Source: Hyphomicrobiales bacterium
Lineage (GTDB): Bacteria > Pseudomonadota > Alphaproteobacteria > Rhizobiales > Beijerinckiaceae
Direction of reading: 5' to 3'
Length of the DNA: 64,000 bases
Assembly (NCBI GenBank): GCA_028869185.1
Contig: JAGWTA010000010.1
Location: forward strand, 25,305-89,304
This document shows positions 17,522 through 26,276 of this stretch, piece by piece. Positions within the stretch are counted from its first letter, which is position 1. Each line of letters starts with the position of its first letter. Position numbers and translations under genes: made by a program. The notes beneath the pieces were generated by a model. The model made no database searches, was not told the DNA's origin, and saw only the letters and a program-made list of their open reading frames with translations.

Positions 17522-19230
17522 CAATCGAGCGAGAACACGAACAGCGCGCCGCCTTCGGGAGCAGCAGCCGTTATCTTCTTGCCGATATCTCCGAGGAAGG
17601 CCGGGATCGAAGCCGTGCGGCCAACCACAACTGCGACATACTGCTTGCCCTTCACCGAATAGGTGATCGGGCCAGCGCCAATGCCGGAGCCGAGATTCTT
17701 CTTCCACAGTTCCTGACCGTTCGAGGCGTTGATGGCGCGGAAATCGCCGTGCAGGTCGCCCCAGAACACGAGATTGCCGGCCGTCGTCAGCGTGCCGCCG
17801 TTAAACGGCAAGTCCGACTTCATGCCCCACACTTTCTTGCCGGCCACCGGATCCCAGGCGATCAGTTCGCCAAGGAAGCCGCCCGGACCTGCGCTCGTCG
17901 GGAATTCCGCGCCGAGATAGAAGACGCCGCGCTTGTAGGCGATGTCCGACACCGACCAGTCCATGCAAACGTTGTTGGTCGGGATGTACACGAGGCCGGT
18001 GCCGGGATTGTACGACATCGGCTGCCAGTTCTTGCCGCCGATGAGGTTCGGGCAGATGTCCTTGGCCGGATGGCCCGGGCCCGGACGCTTGGCGGGATCT
18101 TCCACCGCGCGGCTCGTGGCGATGTCCCACTTGGAGGCCCAGTTCGTCGACGGCACGTATTTCTCGGCCGACAGAACCTTGCCCGTCTCGCGGTTGGCGA
18201 CGAAGAAGAAGCCGTTGCGATCCGCCTTCATCAGCGCGGGAACCGTACCGCCCTTCATTTTCAGATCGGCGAGCACGAGTTCGTTCACGCCGTCATAGTC
18301 CCAGGCGTCGGCTGGCGTGTGCTGAATGTGCCACTTGATCTTGCCGGTGTCGGGATCGAGCGCCAGCGTCGACGTCGTGTACAGGTTGGTCAGCTTGCCG
18401 AAATTGCCGTCGCCCGTAGAGCGCACGCCTGTGTTCCACGGACCGGGGTTCGACGTGCCCCAAAACACCGTGTTGCTCTTGGGGTCGTAGGAGCCGACGA
18501 GCCATGCAGCGCCGCCGCCGTGATCGGCTGTGTCGCCCTTCCAGGAATCGCCGCCCGGTTCGCCCGGCTTGGCGGTCGTGAAGGTCTGCCACACCTGTTT
18601 GCCGGTCGCGACGTCATAGGCCTGCAACGAGCCGCGCACGCCATATTCGCCGCCGCCGAAGCCGGTGATAACCTTGCCGTGAACAACGACGGGCGGCGAG
18701 GTGATGACCGAGCCCTGCTTGTAGTCGACAACCTGCGTCTTCCAGAGTTCCTTGCCCGTCGCGGCGTCGAGCGCCACCAGCTTGCCGTCGAGGCGGCCAA
18801 CGAAAATCTTGCCATCGGAATAAGTCACGCCGCGCGAATTCACGTCGCAGCAGGCAAATTGCAGCACGTCGTCCGGAATGTCCGGCTCATAGGTCCATTT
18901 GCGCTGGCCGGTGGCGGCGTCGAGCGCGAAAACATATTTCGGCCCCCATGACGTGGACACGTACATCGTGTCGCCGATGACGATCGGCGAGGATTCATTC
19001 GAACGCAACGAGCCGAACTGCAGCGAATATGCAAGGTTCAGATGTTTGACGTTGCGCGCATTGATCTGCGCAAGCGGGCTGAAGCGCTGGTTGTCGTAGC
19101 CCTTGCCGTAGGTCGCCCATTGATTGGCGTCGGCGGCGGCGCTCACAGTGGCCTCCGCGAAAGCCGCGCCAGCCGGCAGGCACAACGCGACAGCGGCGCC
19201 CGCAAGGAGCGCGATTTTCTTCAAATTCAT
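17521..19230 (-). CDS. PQQ-dependent alcohol dehydrogenase, lanthanide (DYD) type
   Basis: Periplasmic quinoprotein oxidising primary alcohols, 569 residues with a signal peptide (ending AFA at about 25). Visible PQQ-site features are the vicinal Cys127-Cys128, Trp243, metal ligands Glu195 and Asn261, the catalytic Asp311 and Arg338. Asp313, two residues after the catalytic Asp (WDYDGVN), is the signature of lanthanide-dependent enzymes. Beta-propeller repeats such as ALDAATGKELWKT recur. Overall it looks closer to ExaF/PedH-type ethanol dehydrogenases than to classic XoxF. AGGGAGGAT precedes the ATG. It is co-transcribed with the binding-protein/cytochrome fusion. Confidence 0.85.
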   Translation of the reverse strand: MNLKKIALLAGAAVALCLPAGAAFAEATVSAAADANQWATYGKGYDNQRFSPLAQINARNVKHLNLAYSLQFGSLRSNESSPIVIGDTMYVSTSWGPKYVFALDAATGQRKWTYEPDIPDDVLQFACCDVNSRGVTYSDGKIFVGRLDGKLVALDAATGKELWKTQVVDYKQGSVITSPPVVVHGKVITGFGGGEYGVRGSLQAYDVATGKQVWQTFTTAKPGEPGGDSWKGDTADHGGGAAWLVGSYDPKSNTVFWGTSNPGPWNTGVRSTGDGNFGKLTNLYTTSTLALDPDTGKIKWHIQHTPADAWDYDGVNELVLADLKMKGGTVPALMKADRNGFFFVANRETGKVLSAEKYVPSTNWASKWDIATSRAVEDPAKRPGPGHPAKDICPNLIGGKNWQPMSYNPGTGLVYIPTNNVCMDWSVSDIAYKRGVFYLGAEFPTSAGPGGFLGELIAWDPVAGKKVWGMKSDLPFNGGTLTTAGNLVFWGDLHGDFRAINASNGQELWKKNLGSGIGAGPITYSVKGKQYVAVVVGRTASIPAFLGDIGKKITAAAPEGGALFVFSLD

Positions 19231-19363
19231 CTATATCCTCCCTGAAGCGCTTTATTTTTATTTTGCACCGGCGACGCGCCATCCACCGGCTATTGTGGCC
19301 AAGAGAGCATGGGTCTCAACGGCGCGGTATTGCCATTAGGTGCAAGACATGTTGCGTTGCCGC

Positions 19364-19375
19364 AAACGATCGTTT
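19364..19375. promoter_or_regulatory. Palindrome between PQQ dehydrogenase and PfkB kinase
   Basis: Perfect 12-bp palindrome AAACGATCGTTT flanked by near-symmetric CCGC and GCGG, in the 192-bp divergent intergenic region. Its form resembles operators of LacI-family regulators. It is closer to the kinase start. Confidence 0.35.
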
Positions 19376-19422
19376 CGCGGCGGTTCGCACCGGCGATTCA
19401 TTGGGCAGACAGCGGGGCATTT

Positions 19423-20310
19423 ATGGACGCGCTTTTCATCGGCCATTCCTATATCGACGTCACGATGCGATCGGACGCGATGCCGCAGGGCGACGAAAAA
19501 TCGGTCGCGCAGGATTACGCCGTTTCCTTCGGCGGCAACGCGGTCACCGCTGCGTTCGCCTGCGCAAAACTCGGGCCGCGCTCGGGCCTGATCACGACGC
19601 TTGCGGAAGACTGGCTCGGCGACATGTTCGCGCATATGGCGGCGACTTATCGTGTGCGGCTCTATCCGCGGCGCGTCGCGCGGTCCTCGCTGTCCTTCGT
19701 TCTGCCGCGCGAGGGAAAGCGCGCGATCCTGCGCGCGCGCGACGATCAGTTTCTGGAGGATTTCCCGCGTCTCGACCTGTCGGGCGTCAAGGCTCTGCAT
19801 CTGGACGGCCATCAATCGGACGCCGCCCTGTTTTATGCAAAGGCATGCCGCGAGAAAGGCGTGCTGACATCGCTCGACGGCGGCGGCATGCGTTCAAACA
19901 CCGAGGAATTGCTGGGTTATATCGACGTTGCGGTCGTCGCCGAACGTTTGTGCGAGCAGATGAGCTTTACGGAAGAGGAAATGCTCGCCTACCTCAAGAA
20001 GCGCGGATGCCGCATCGGCGGCGTGACCAATGGCGAGCATGGCATGCTTTGGTATGACGAAAGCGGCAAGATTTCCCGCCTGCCCTCGTTGCGCGTGCCG
20101 CGCGAACGGATCATCGACACATCGGGCGCGGGCGATGTTTTTCACGGCGCCTATGTCGCCGCCTATGTCGAGCGCGCGGGCGATCCCTGGCGCGAGCATT
20201 TCAATGTCGCGCGCGCGGCGTCGGCCTACAAGATCCAGCATCTCGGCAACGAGGCCGGTTTGCCAACGCGCGCCGACATCGAAAAGATGCAGGCGGAGTA
20301 TGTGGCGTGA
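19423..20310 (+). CDS. PfkB-family sugar kinase
   Basis: ATP-dependent carbohydrate or nucleoside kinase of the ribokinase/PfkB family, 295 residues. Family marks are the N-terminal GHSYIDVTM strand, FGGNAVTAAFACAKLG (first PfkB signature region) and the C-terminal DTSGAGDVFHGAY with the catalytic Asp and anion hole. The ATG at 19423 matches the family N-terminus; the frame extends upstream without resemblance. Its last four bases overlap the GTG start of the next gene, so the two are coupled. The sugar substrate cannot be predicted. Confidence 0.88.
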   Translation: MDALFIGHSYIDVTMRSDAMPQGDEKSVAQDYAVSFGGNAVTAAFACAKLGPRSGLITTLAEDWLGDMFAHMAATYRVRLYPRRVARSSLSFVLPREGKRAILRARDDQFLEDFPRLDLSGVKALHLDGHQSDAALFYAKACREKGVLTSLDGGGMRSNTEELLGYIDVAVVAERLCEQMSFTEEEMLAYLKKRGCRIGGVTNGEHGMLWYDESGKISRLPSLRVPRERIIDTSGAGDVFHGAYVAAYVERAGDPWREHFNVARAASAYKIQHLGNEAGLPTRADIEKMQAEYVA

Positions 20311-21980
20311 GGCAAAGCTTGCGCGCGCTCGCGCCTGTTCTCGCATTGCTGATAGCCCAATCCGCGCGTGCGGACGATTTCACGCTCGACAATGTGACAA
20401 TGGATACGGCGCTGGCGCGCTACAGCGCCGCGCGCGTCGAGGTTTACGGCGCGCCTTTCACGAAGGACGAAGCGCTTCGCCTGCTCGATCCCGCCCAGCC
20501 CCTCACCTATGCCGAACGTCTCGCCAGGCTTGATGCTGCGCGCATCGTCATTCCCGAACTTGTGACGCAGACGCATGCCGGCGATTACACGCAGACGACC
20601 ACCTATCGCGATATCGTTCTGAATGGCGTCCTGCACGGCAAGGTCGCCATGCTCGACAGCGCCGGCGCCGCCGTTGAATCGCGCCGCGGCGAAGCCAACG
20701 ACATGAAGGGCAAGGTCGGCGCCATGCATGCCGAGGGCGTCGACATCATCGCCGGCGTGCGCATGACGATGACCGCGCGCGGCGCCGATGCGCAAAAGCA
20801 GATTGCGGTCGCGCGTTTTTCGGCGAGCGGCGTCGACGCCATCACGGCCGACCGCAGCCGCCTGCATATCGACACGGTGACCGGCGCCGATATCGGCGGG
20901 CGCGCGCTCGCTGCGCCGCTCGGCGGATTGATCGAGTTGACGCCGAAGAAAGAAACAAAGCCGACGCCCGATCAGGAACGCGCGGTCGCCGGCATGACGA
21001 TGGACATGGTCGAGAGCATCGACATGGGCGCGCTCGAATTGAAGGGCGTCGCCTTCGCCACCGCCGACGACAAGCCGCCGGCGCGCATCGCCCGCATCGC
21101 GATTGCCGGCGCCAGCGACGGACGCATCCGCGCCGTCGCGATCGAGGGGCTTGATACCCAGAACGCCTTCGGGCCGGTCAAACTCGCGCAGGCGACGATC
21201 GAGGGCTACGACATGCGTCCGACGTTGGCGGGCGCGCGCGAAACGCCGGCGCGCAAGGTCCTGCCGCGTTTCGACAAGGCGGCGCTGGAGAGTCTTTCGG
21301 TCGCCGGCGCGAAGGGGCCGATCGGCGTCGACCGCGCCTCCATCGCCGTCACGCAATGGCTGGACTTCGCGCCGCTCGCCTTCTCCGCGTCGGCCGACCA
21401 CATACGCGCGCCGGTCGAGTCCCTGCCCCTGTTCGCGGGGCTCGGCGCGCTGGGTTACGACAGCGTCGACCTGTCGGCGCGCATCGAGACGGCCTACGAT
21501 AGCGCGACGAATGTTGTCGCCGTCCGGCATTTGGTCGTGGACGATCCGCATATCGGGTCGGCGGACCTTTCGCTGTCGCTCGGCGCCGTGTCGCCAGACG
21601 TTCTCGCCAAAGGCGGCGCGAGCGCCATGGTTCCTGCGATGACGGCCAGGTTCCTGTCCTTCGGCGCGCGTTTGCAGGACCACGGGCTCGTGGACCGGGC
21701 CGTCGCGACGCAGGCGCGGCAGAAGGCGATTGCGCCTGAAGCGGCGCGAAAGGCCCTGGCCGATGCGCTCGGCGCCGGCGTTCTGGCCATCGCGGGGCTG
21801 AAGGCGTCCGACCCGCGCGCAGCCCCGCTGATCGGGGCGCTGACCGCCTTCATGGCGGGCGGCAAGACGCTGGAAGCCAGCATCGTCGCGCCGGACGGCC
21901 CCTCCCTGCTCGAACTGACGATGGCTGCCCAGTTCGGCACGCTGCTCGACAAGCTGAAAATCGAGGCCAGCGCGCGGTGA
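20307..21980 (+). CDS. Secreted/periplasmic protein of unknown function
   Basis: Protein of 557 residues starting at GTG 20307 inside the stop region of the PfkB kinase (GTGA overlap). A signal peptide is evident (MRQSLRALAPVLALLIAQSARA, cleavage after ARA). The mature part is rich in Ala, Asp and short beta-type repeats with no Cys and no recognised catalytic motif. Repeated segments of the type xAxIEGxxxR suggest a repetitive beta structure. I do not recognise a family. The tight coupling to the kinase suggests a common regulon rather than a defined function. Confidence 0.75.
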   Translation: MRQSLRALAPVLALLIAQSARADDFTLDNVTMDTALARYSAARVEVYGAPFTKDEALRLLDPAQPLTYAERLARLDAARIVIPELVTQTHAGDYTQTTTYRDIVLNGVLHGKVAMLDSAGAAVESRRGEANDMKGKVGAMHAEGVDIIAGVRMTMTARGADAQKQIAVARFSASGVDAITADRSRLHIDTVTGADIGGRALAAPLGGLIELTPKKETKPTPDQERAVAGMTMDMVESIDMGALELKGVAFATADDKPPARIARIAIAGASDGRIRAVAIEGLDTQNAFGPVKLAQATIEGYDMRPTLAGARETPARKVLPRFDKAALESLSVAGAKGPIGVDRASIAVTQWLDFAPLAFSASADHIRAPVESLPLFAGLGALGYDSVDLSARIETAYDSATNVVAVRHLVVDDPHIGSADLSLSLGAVSPDVLAKGGASAMVPAMTARFLSFGARLQDHGLVDRAVATQARQKAIAPEAARKALADALGAGVLAIAGLKASDPRAAPLIGALTAFMAGGKTLEASIVAPDGPSLLELTMAAQFGTLLDKLKIEASAR

Positions 21981-22102
21981 CGAAAGGCTGGATGGCGAAT
22001 CGCGCCAGTGTGGTATTTTGAAATAGGATGTTGGGCTTGCATGCGGTAGCGCCGCGTGTTTTGCGACCAGTTTCACGAGCGCCAGGGAAGACCGAAAGCC
22101 GC

Positions 22103-23143
22103 ATGAGCGATCTTCAAGGAATGTCTGCGAAGCAGCCAGATCAGGGCCTGCCCGAAACGCGCGCGCTGATGATGGCGCTCAACCGCTACCGCGACACGAA
22201 TGCGCAGCGCAGCCTGTTCGAACTGGCGATCACCGTCCTGCCGCTGGCGGGCCTGTGGTTCGTGGCCTGGCTGTTCTACCATTACGGCTACTGGTGGGCT
22301 TCGCTGCTTGTCGCCATTCCCGCGGGCGGCTTTCTCGTGCGCCTGTTCATCATCCAGCACGATTGCGGCCACGGCGCGTTTTTGAACAACCGTCACGCCA
22401 ACGACTGGATCGGCCGCGTGCTCGGCGTATTCACCATGACGCCCTACGACGTTTGGAAAAGCGCGCATACGATCCATCACTCGTCTTGCGGCGATCTCGA
22501 CCGCCGCGGCATCGGCGACATCGACACGCTGACGGTGACCGAATATCGGGCGCTTTCGAAACTGGGCAAGTTGAAATACCGGCTGTATCGCTCCGCGCCG
22601 GTGCTGTTCGTCATCGGGCCGGCCTACATGTTTTTCCTGCAGCAGCGCATTCCGATGCGCTTCATCACGGGCGGCTGGAAGCCCTGGGTTTCGACCCAGG
22701 CGACCAACATCGGCATCGCGGCGCTTGCGGCGGGCCTGATCTGGCTCGTCGGCTGGCAGGCCTTTCTGCTGATCCACCTGCCGATCGTGATGATCGCCGC
22801 CATGGCGGGCGTGTGGATGTTCTACGTGCAGCATCAGTTCGAGAACACGATCTGGGCCAAGCACGACGACTGGAATTTCGGCGAGGCTTCGCTGCACGGC
22901 TCGTCCTTCTACGATCTGCCGCTCGGCCTCAACTGGCTGACAGGCTATATCGGCGTGCACCACGTGCACCATCTGTGCAGCCGCATTCCATTCTACCGCC
23001 TGCCCGAGGTGCTGCGGGATTTCCCGGCTTTGCGGCAGGTCGGACGCATCTCGATGCTGCAAAGCCTGAAATGCGTGAATCTGTCGCTCTGGGACGAGCG
23101 CCAGCGCCGCCTGGTGTCGTTCCGCGACGCGCGCCTCGCCTGA
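22103..23143 (+). CDS. Membrane fatty acid desaturase
   Basis: Integral-membrane non-heme diiron enzyme introducing a double bond into acyl chains, 346 residues. The three His boxes are present: HDCGH near residue 90, HTIHH near 125 and HHVHH near 290, with about four hydrophobic segments between them (including AITVLPLAGLWFVAWLF and ALAAGLIWLVGWQAFLL). The ATG at 22103 gives a normal N-terminus; a longer frame to 22028 exists. It is probably monocistronic. Regiospecificity (delta-9, delta-12 or other) cannot be read from the sequence. Confidence 0.88.
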   Translation: MSDLQGMSAKQPDQGLPETRALMMALNRYRDTNAQRSLFELAITVLPLAGLWFVAWLFYHYGYWWASLLVAIPAGGFLVRLFIIQHDCGHGAFLNNRHANDWIGRVLGVFTMTPYDVWKSAHTIHHSSCGDLDRRGIGDIDTLTVTEYRALSKLGKLKYRLYRSAPVLFVIGPAYMFFLQQRIPMRFITGGWKPWVSTQATNIGIAALAAGLIWLVGWQAFLLIHLPIVMIAAMAGVWMFYVQHQFENTIWAKHDDWNFGEASLHGSSFYDLPLGLNWLTGYIGVHHVHHLCSRIPFYRLPEVLRDFPALRQVGRISMLQSLKCVNLSLWDERQRRLVSFRDARLA

Positions 23144-23213
23144 TTTACGCCGCTGGCGCAAGAGGTTATCCTGATCCGTGCCGTTTATCCGGCGGCCACG
23201 GATGGAGGGATGC

Positions 23214-23519
23214 ATGAAATTTTCGATTGGCGCAGCAGCTCTGCTTGCTGGCCTTGCTCTGGCGCCGTCACACGCGGGCGCACAGGAAACCTTGCTCGGC
23301 GGCGTGCTGGGCGGCGCGACGGGCGCAGCAATCGGCGGGGCGGTGACCGGCCATGTCGGCGGCGCCCTTGCGGGCGGCATCATCGGCGGGGCGGCCGGCG
23401 CGATGATCGGCAATCAGGCCGAACGGCAGCGCAACGGTTATTACGCCTATCGCCGCGGCTGCTATCGGCAGGTCGGCTACCACCAGTATCGCCGTATTCC
23501 CGCACGCTACTGCTACTGA
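23214..23519 (+). CDS. Glycine-zipper periplasmic/outer-membrane small protein
   Basis: Small exported protein of 101 residues with a signal peptide (MKFSIGAAALLAGLALAPSHAGA) and a glycine-zipper region (about 28-68) where Gly recurs every four residues, as in 17-kDa-antigen and YMGG-like families. The C-terminus is Tyr/Arg-rich with two Cys. GGAGGG lies just upstream of the ATG at 23214. A strong hairpin terminator follows. Its role is unknown; glycine-zipper proteins commonly associate with the envelope. Confidence 0.78.
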   Translation: MKFSIGAAALLAGLALAPSHAGAQETLLGGVLGGATGAAIGGAVTGHVGGALAGGIIGGAAGAMIGNQAERQRNGYYAYRRGCYRQVGYHQYRRIPARYCY

Positions 23520-23540
23520 AGCGTACGCCTGCGAATGCAA

Positions 23541-23568
23541 AAGCCCGGCGATCGCGCCGGGCTTTTTT
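23541..23568. terminator. Bidirectional intrinsic terminator
   Basis: Perfect stem AAGCCCGGCG / CGCCGGGCTT with an ATCG loop, six T residues on the plus strand and an A-run on the other side (T-run on the minus strand). It lies between convergent genes, the glycine-zipper gene and the CDGSH gene, and can serve both. Confidence 0.85.
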
Positions 23569-23580
23569 GATCGCCGCTCA

Positions 23581-24282
23581 TCAGACCGAGCTCGGCTCGT
23601 CCCTGAATTTCATCGACGCATGCGTTCCGTCGCAGAACGGCTTGTTGCTCGATTGTCCGCAGCGGCACAGCGTCACACGATTGCGCAGCTCGTATTTGAA
23701 TCCGTCGCCCGCGATCACCTGAATTCCGCCGCGCAGCCAGATCGGTCCGCTGCATCCCTCGACAGGGTCTTCCACCAGACCGATCGAAACCGGCAGTTCC
23801 TTTTCAATCGGCTTCTTCGTCTTGCGGTCCCACGCAACAAGACGGCCCGCCGGGCAATTGTTCACCTGCCGCACGAAGTTTTGAGCGACTTCGGGATTGT
23901 CGCTCTCGGCGACCTGATTCCAAACGCGCCCGTTCGGGTCGCAGAAACGGCCGAAAGCGCACAGGCTTTCGACATCGGTGAGGATCATCGCCGGGCCGTC
24001 GATTTCCTGAGCCTGTTCAAGATAGGGCGCGCGGTTCGCCGTCTCCGTTCCGTCGAAACCGATTTTGGCGTGCGCGCCGTCGCAATAGGGCTTGCGGGCC
24101 GATTGGCCGCATCGGCACAAGGCCATCTTTTCTTTTGTTTCGTACTGACGCGTCTCGCGCCAGTCTTCCGACCCGCCCTTGCGGTTGGCAACGATTGTCA
24201 TTTTGGAGAGTGGCGCTGCGCCCTCCACCACATAAGGCCCGTTTGGGGAAACGGTGACGGTTACTGTCGGCTTGTTTTTCAT
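23581..24282 (-). CDS. Double CDGSH iron-sulfur protein
   Basis: Cytoplasmic protein of 233 residues with two CDGSH-type 2Fe-2S binding motifs, CRCG-x8-CDGAH at about 56-71 and CRCG-x8-CDGTH near the C-terminus. Each has the three Cys and one His ligand set. A central region with further cysteines (SLCAFGRFC, NNCPAGR) resembles the divergent ferredoxin-like domain that accompanies CDGSH motifs in bacterial homologues. The start MKNKP at 24282 is chosen over the upstream ATG at 24324. It lies 87 bases downstream of aspS. Its function is unknown; redox or cluster transfer is possible. Confidence 0.85.
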   Translation of the reverse strand: MKNKPTVTVTVSPNGPYVVEGAAPLSKMTIVANRKGGSEDWRETRQYETKEKMALCRCGQSARKPYCDGAHAKIGFDGTETANRAPYLEQAQEIDGPAMILTDVESLCAFGRFCDPNGRVWNQVAESDNPEVAQNFVRQVNNCPAGRLVAWDRKTKKPIEKELPVSIGLVEDPVEGCSGPIWLRGGIQVIAGDGFKYELRNRVTLCRCGQSSNKPFCDGTHASMKFRDEPSSV

Positions 24283-24369
24283 AGCAGACCCCGCTCGTTC
24301 GAAGGCGAGCCAAAGGTTGCGCATTCAACGCGCCGAAGTCAAAGCGGGCTTTTCGGCGCCGGCTGCCGA

Positions 24370-26202
24370 TCAGGCCTTGTCGGCCTTGTCCGGCACGTTC
24401 AGGCGCACGTGCAGCTCGCGCAACTGCTTGGGCGAAGCGGGAGACGGCGCGCCCATCAGCAGGTCTTCGGCGCGCTGGTTCATGGGGAACAGCGCGACTT
24501 CGCGCAGGTTCTGTTCGCCCGCCAGCAGCATCACGATGCGGTCGACGCCGGCCGCCATGCCGCCGTGCGGCGGCGCGCCGTAATGGAAGGCGCGGAACAT
24601 GCCGCCGAAACGTTCCTCAACCGTCTCGCGCCCATAACCGGCGATCTCGAAGGCTTTCACCATCGCTTCGGGCTTGTGGTTGCGGATGCCGCCCGAGGCC
24701 AGTTCGTAGCCGTTGCAGGCGACGTCGTACTGGAACGCCTTGATGGTCAGCGGCTCCTGCTTTTCGAGCGCGTCGAGACCGCCTTGCGGCATCGAGAACG
24801 GGTTATGCGAGAAGTCGACCTTCTTCTCGTCCTCGTTCCACTCGTACATCGGGAAATCCACGATCCAGCAGAATTCGAAGCGGCTCTCGTCGACCAGCTT
24901 CAGCTCCTGTCCGAGTTTTGCGCGCGCGGCGCCTGCGAATTTCACGAAGACGGATGGATCGCCGGCCACGAAAAACGCCGCGTCGCCCGCCGTGAGGCCA
25001 AGCTGCGTGCGGATCGCCTCGGCGCGCTCGGGGCCGATGTTGTTGGCCAGCGGGCCGCGCGCGCCAACGCCGCTGGCGCCGGGCTGCTCTTTCTGCACCG
25101 TCTCGTCTTTGGCCCTGTCGAAGAACAGGATGTAGCCTAGGCCAGGCTGGCCCTCGCTCTGCGCCCAGGAATTCATGCGGTCCGCGAACGTGCGCTGGCC
25201 GCCGCCGGGCGCCGGGATCGCCCAGACCTGATTTTTCGGCTGTTCCAGAAGGCGTGCGAACACCTTGAAGTTGGAGCCGCGGAAATGCTCGGACACGTCC
25301 TGCATGACGAGCGGGTTGCGCAGGTCGGGCTTGTCGGAGCCGTAGTCGCGCATCGCCTGCGCGTAGGGAATGCGCCGCCACGGGCTTTTGGTGACCTTGT
25401 CCTCGCCGGCGAATTCGACGAACACGCCGCGCAGGACCGGCTCCATCGCCGCGAAAACATCTTCCTGCTCGACAAAGCTCATCTCGACGTCGAGCTGGTA
25501 GAATTCGCCCGGCAGACGATCGGCGCGCGGGTCTTCGTCGCGGAAACACGGCGCGATCTGGAAGTAGCGGTCGAAGCCCGCCATCATCAGAAGCTGCTTG
25601 TACTGCTGCGGGGCCTGCGGCAGCGCGTAGAACTTGCCGGGGTGAATGCGCGAGGGCACGAGAAAGTCGCGCGCGCCTTCGGGCGAAGACGCGGTGAGGA
25701 TCGGCGTCTGGAACTCGAAGAAGCCGCCTTCGCGCATGCGCCGGCGCATGCTGTCGATCACCGAGCCGCGCAGCATGATGTTGGCGTGCAGCTTTTCCTT
25801 GCGCAGATCGAGGAAGCGGTATTTGAGCCGCGTTTCCTCAGGGAACGGCTGGTCTCCAAATACGGTGAGCGGCAGTTCGGCGGCCGGGCCCAGCACTTCG
25901 GCGTCGGTCACGTAAAGCTCGACCATACCCGTCGGCATGTCGGCGTTCTCGGTGCCGGCCGGGCGCTTGCGCACCTTGCCGTCGAGCCGCACGACCCATT
26001 CGGAGCGAAATGATTCGGTGAGCTTGAAGGCCGGCGAATCCGGGTCGACCACACATTGCGTCATGCCGTAATGGTCGCGCAGGTCGATGAACAGCACGCC
26101 GCCATGGTCGCGGATGCGATGGCACCAGCCAGACAGGCGCGCGTCCTTTCCAGCGTCCGTCTCGCGGAGCGAGCCGCAGGTGTGCGAGCGATAGCGGTGC
26201 AT
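24370..26202 (-). CDS. aspS: Aspartyl-tRNA synthetase
   Basis: Class II aminoacyl-tRNA synthetase of 610 residues, of the bacterial type with the GAD insertion. The N-terminal anticodon-binding OB fold begins [19 protein letters not shown], followed by motif 2 ([10 protein letters not shown]) and motif 3 near the C-terminus ([16 protein letters not shown]). The start at 26202 matches the conserved N-terminus; the ATG at 26256 is not supported. It is transcribed after the AI-2E transporter gene with a 74-base gap and before the CDGSH gene. Confidence 0.97.
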   Translation of the reverse strand: MHRYRSHTCGSLRETDAGKDARLSGWCHRIRDHGGVLFIDLRDHYGMTQCVVDPDSPAFKLTESFRSEWVVRLDGKVRKRPAGTENADMPTGMVELYVTDAEVLGPAAELPLTVFGDQPFPEETRLKYRFLDLRKEKLHANIMLRGSVIDSMRRRMREGGFFEFQTPILTASSPEGARDFLVPSRIHPGKFYALPQAPQQYKQLLMMAGFDRYFQIAPCFRDEDPRADRLPGEFYQLDVEMSFVEQEDVFAAMEPVLRGVFVEFAGEDKVTKSPWRRIPYAQAMRDYGSDKPDLRNPLVMQDVSEHFRGSNFKVFARLLEQPKNQVWAIPAPGGGQRTFADRMNSWAQSEGQPGLGYILFFDRAKDETVQKEQPGASGVGARGPLANNIGPERAEAIRTQLGLTAGDAAFFVAGDPSVFVKFAGAARAKLGQELKLVDESRFEFCWIVDFPMYEWNEDEKKVDFSHNPFSMPQGGLDALEKQEPLTIKAFQYDVACNGYELASGGIRNHKPEAMVKAFEIAGYGRETVEERFGGMFRAFHYGAPPHGGMAAGVDRIVMLLAGEQNLREVALFPMNQRAEDLLMGAPSPASPKQLRELHVRLNVPDKADKA

Positions 26203-26276
26203 CGTGAATCCGTGGTTTTCTTGGCGTTGCGCAGGGGATACGCGCCGGGGCGCCACGATGCAAGCGCCGCGAAGCT

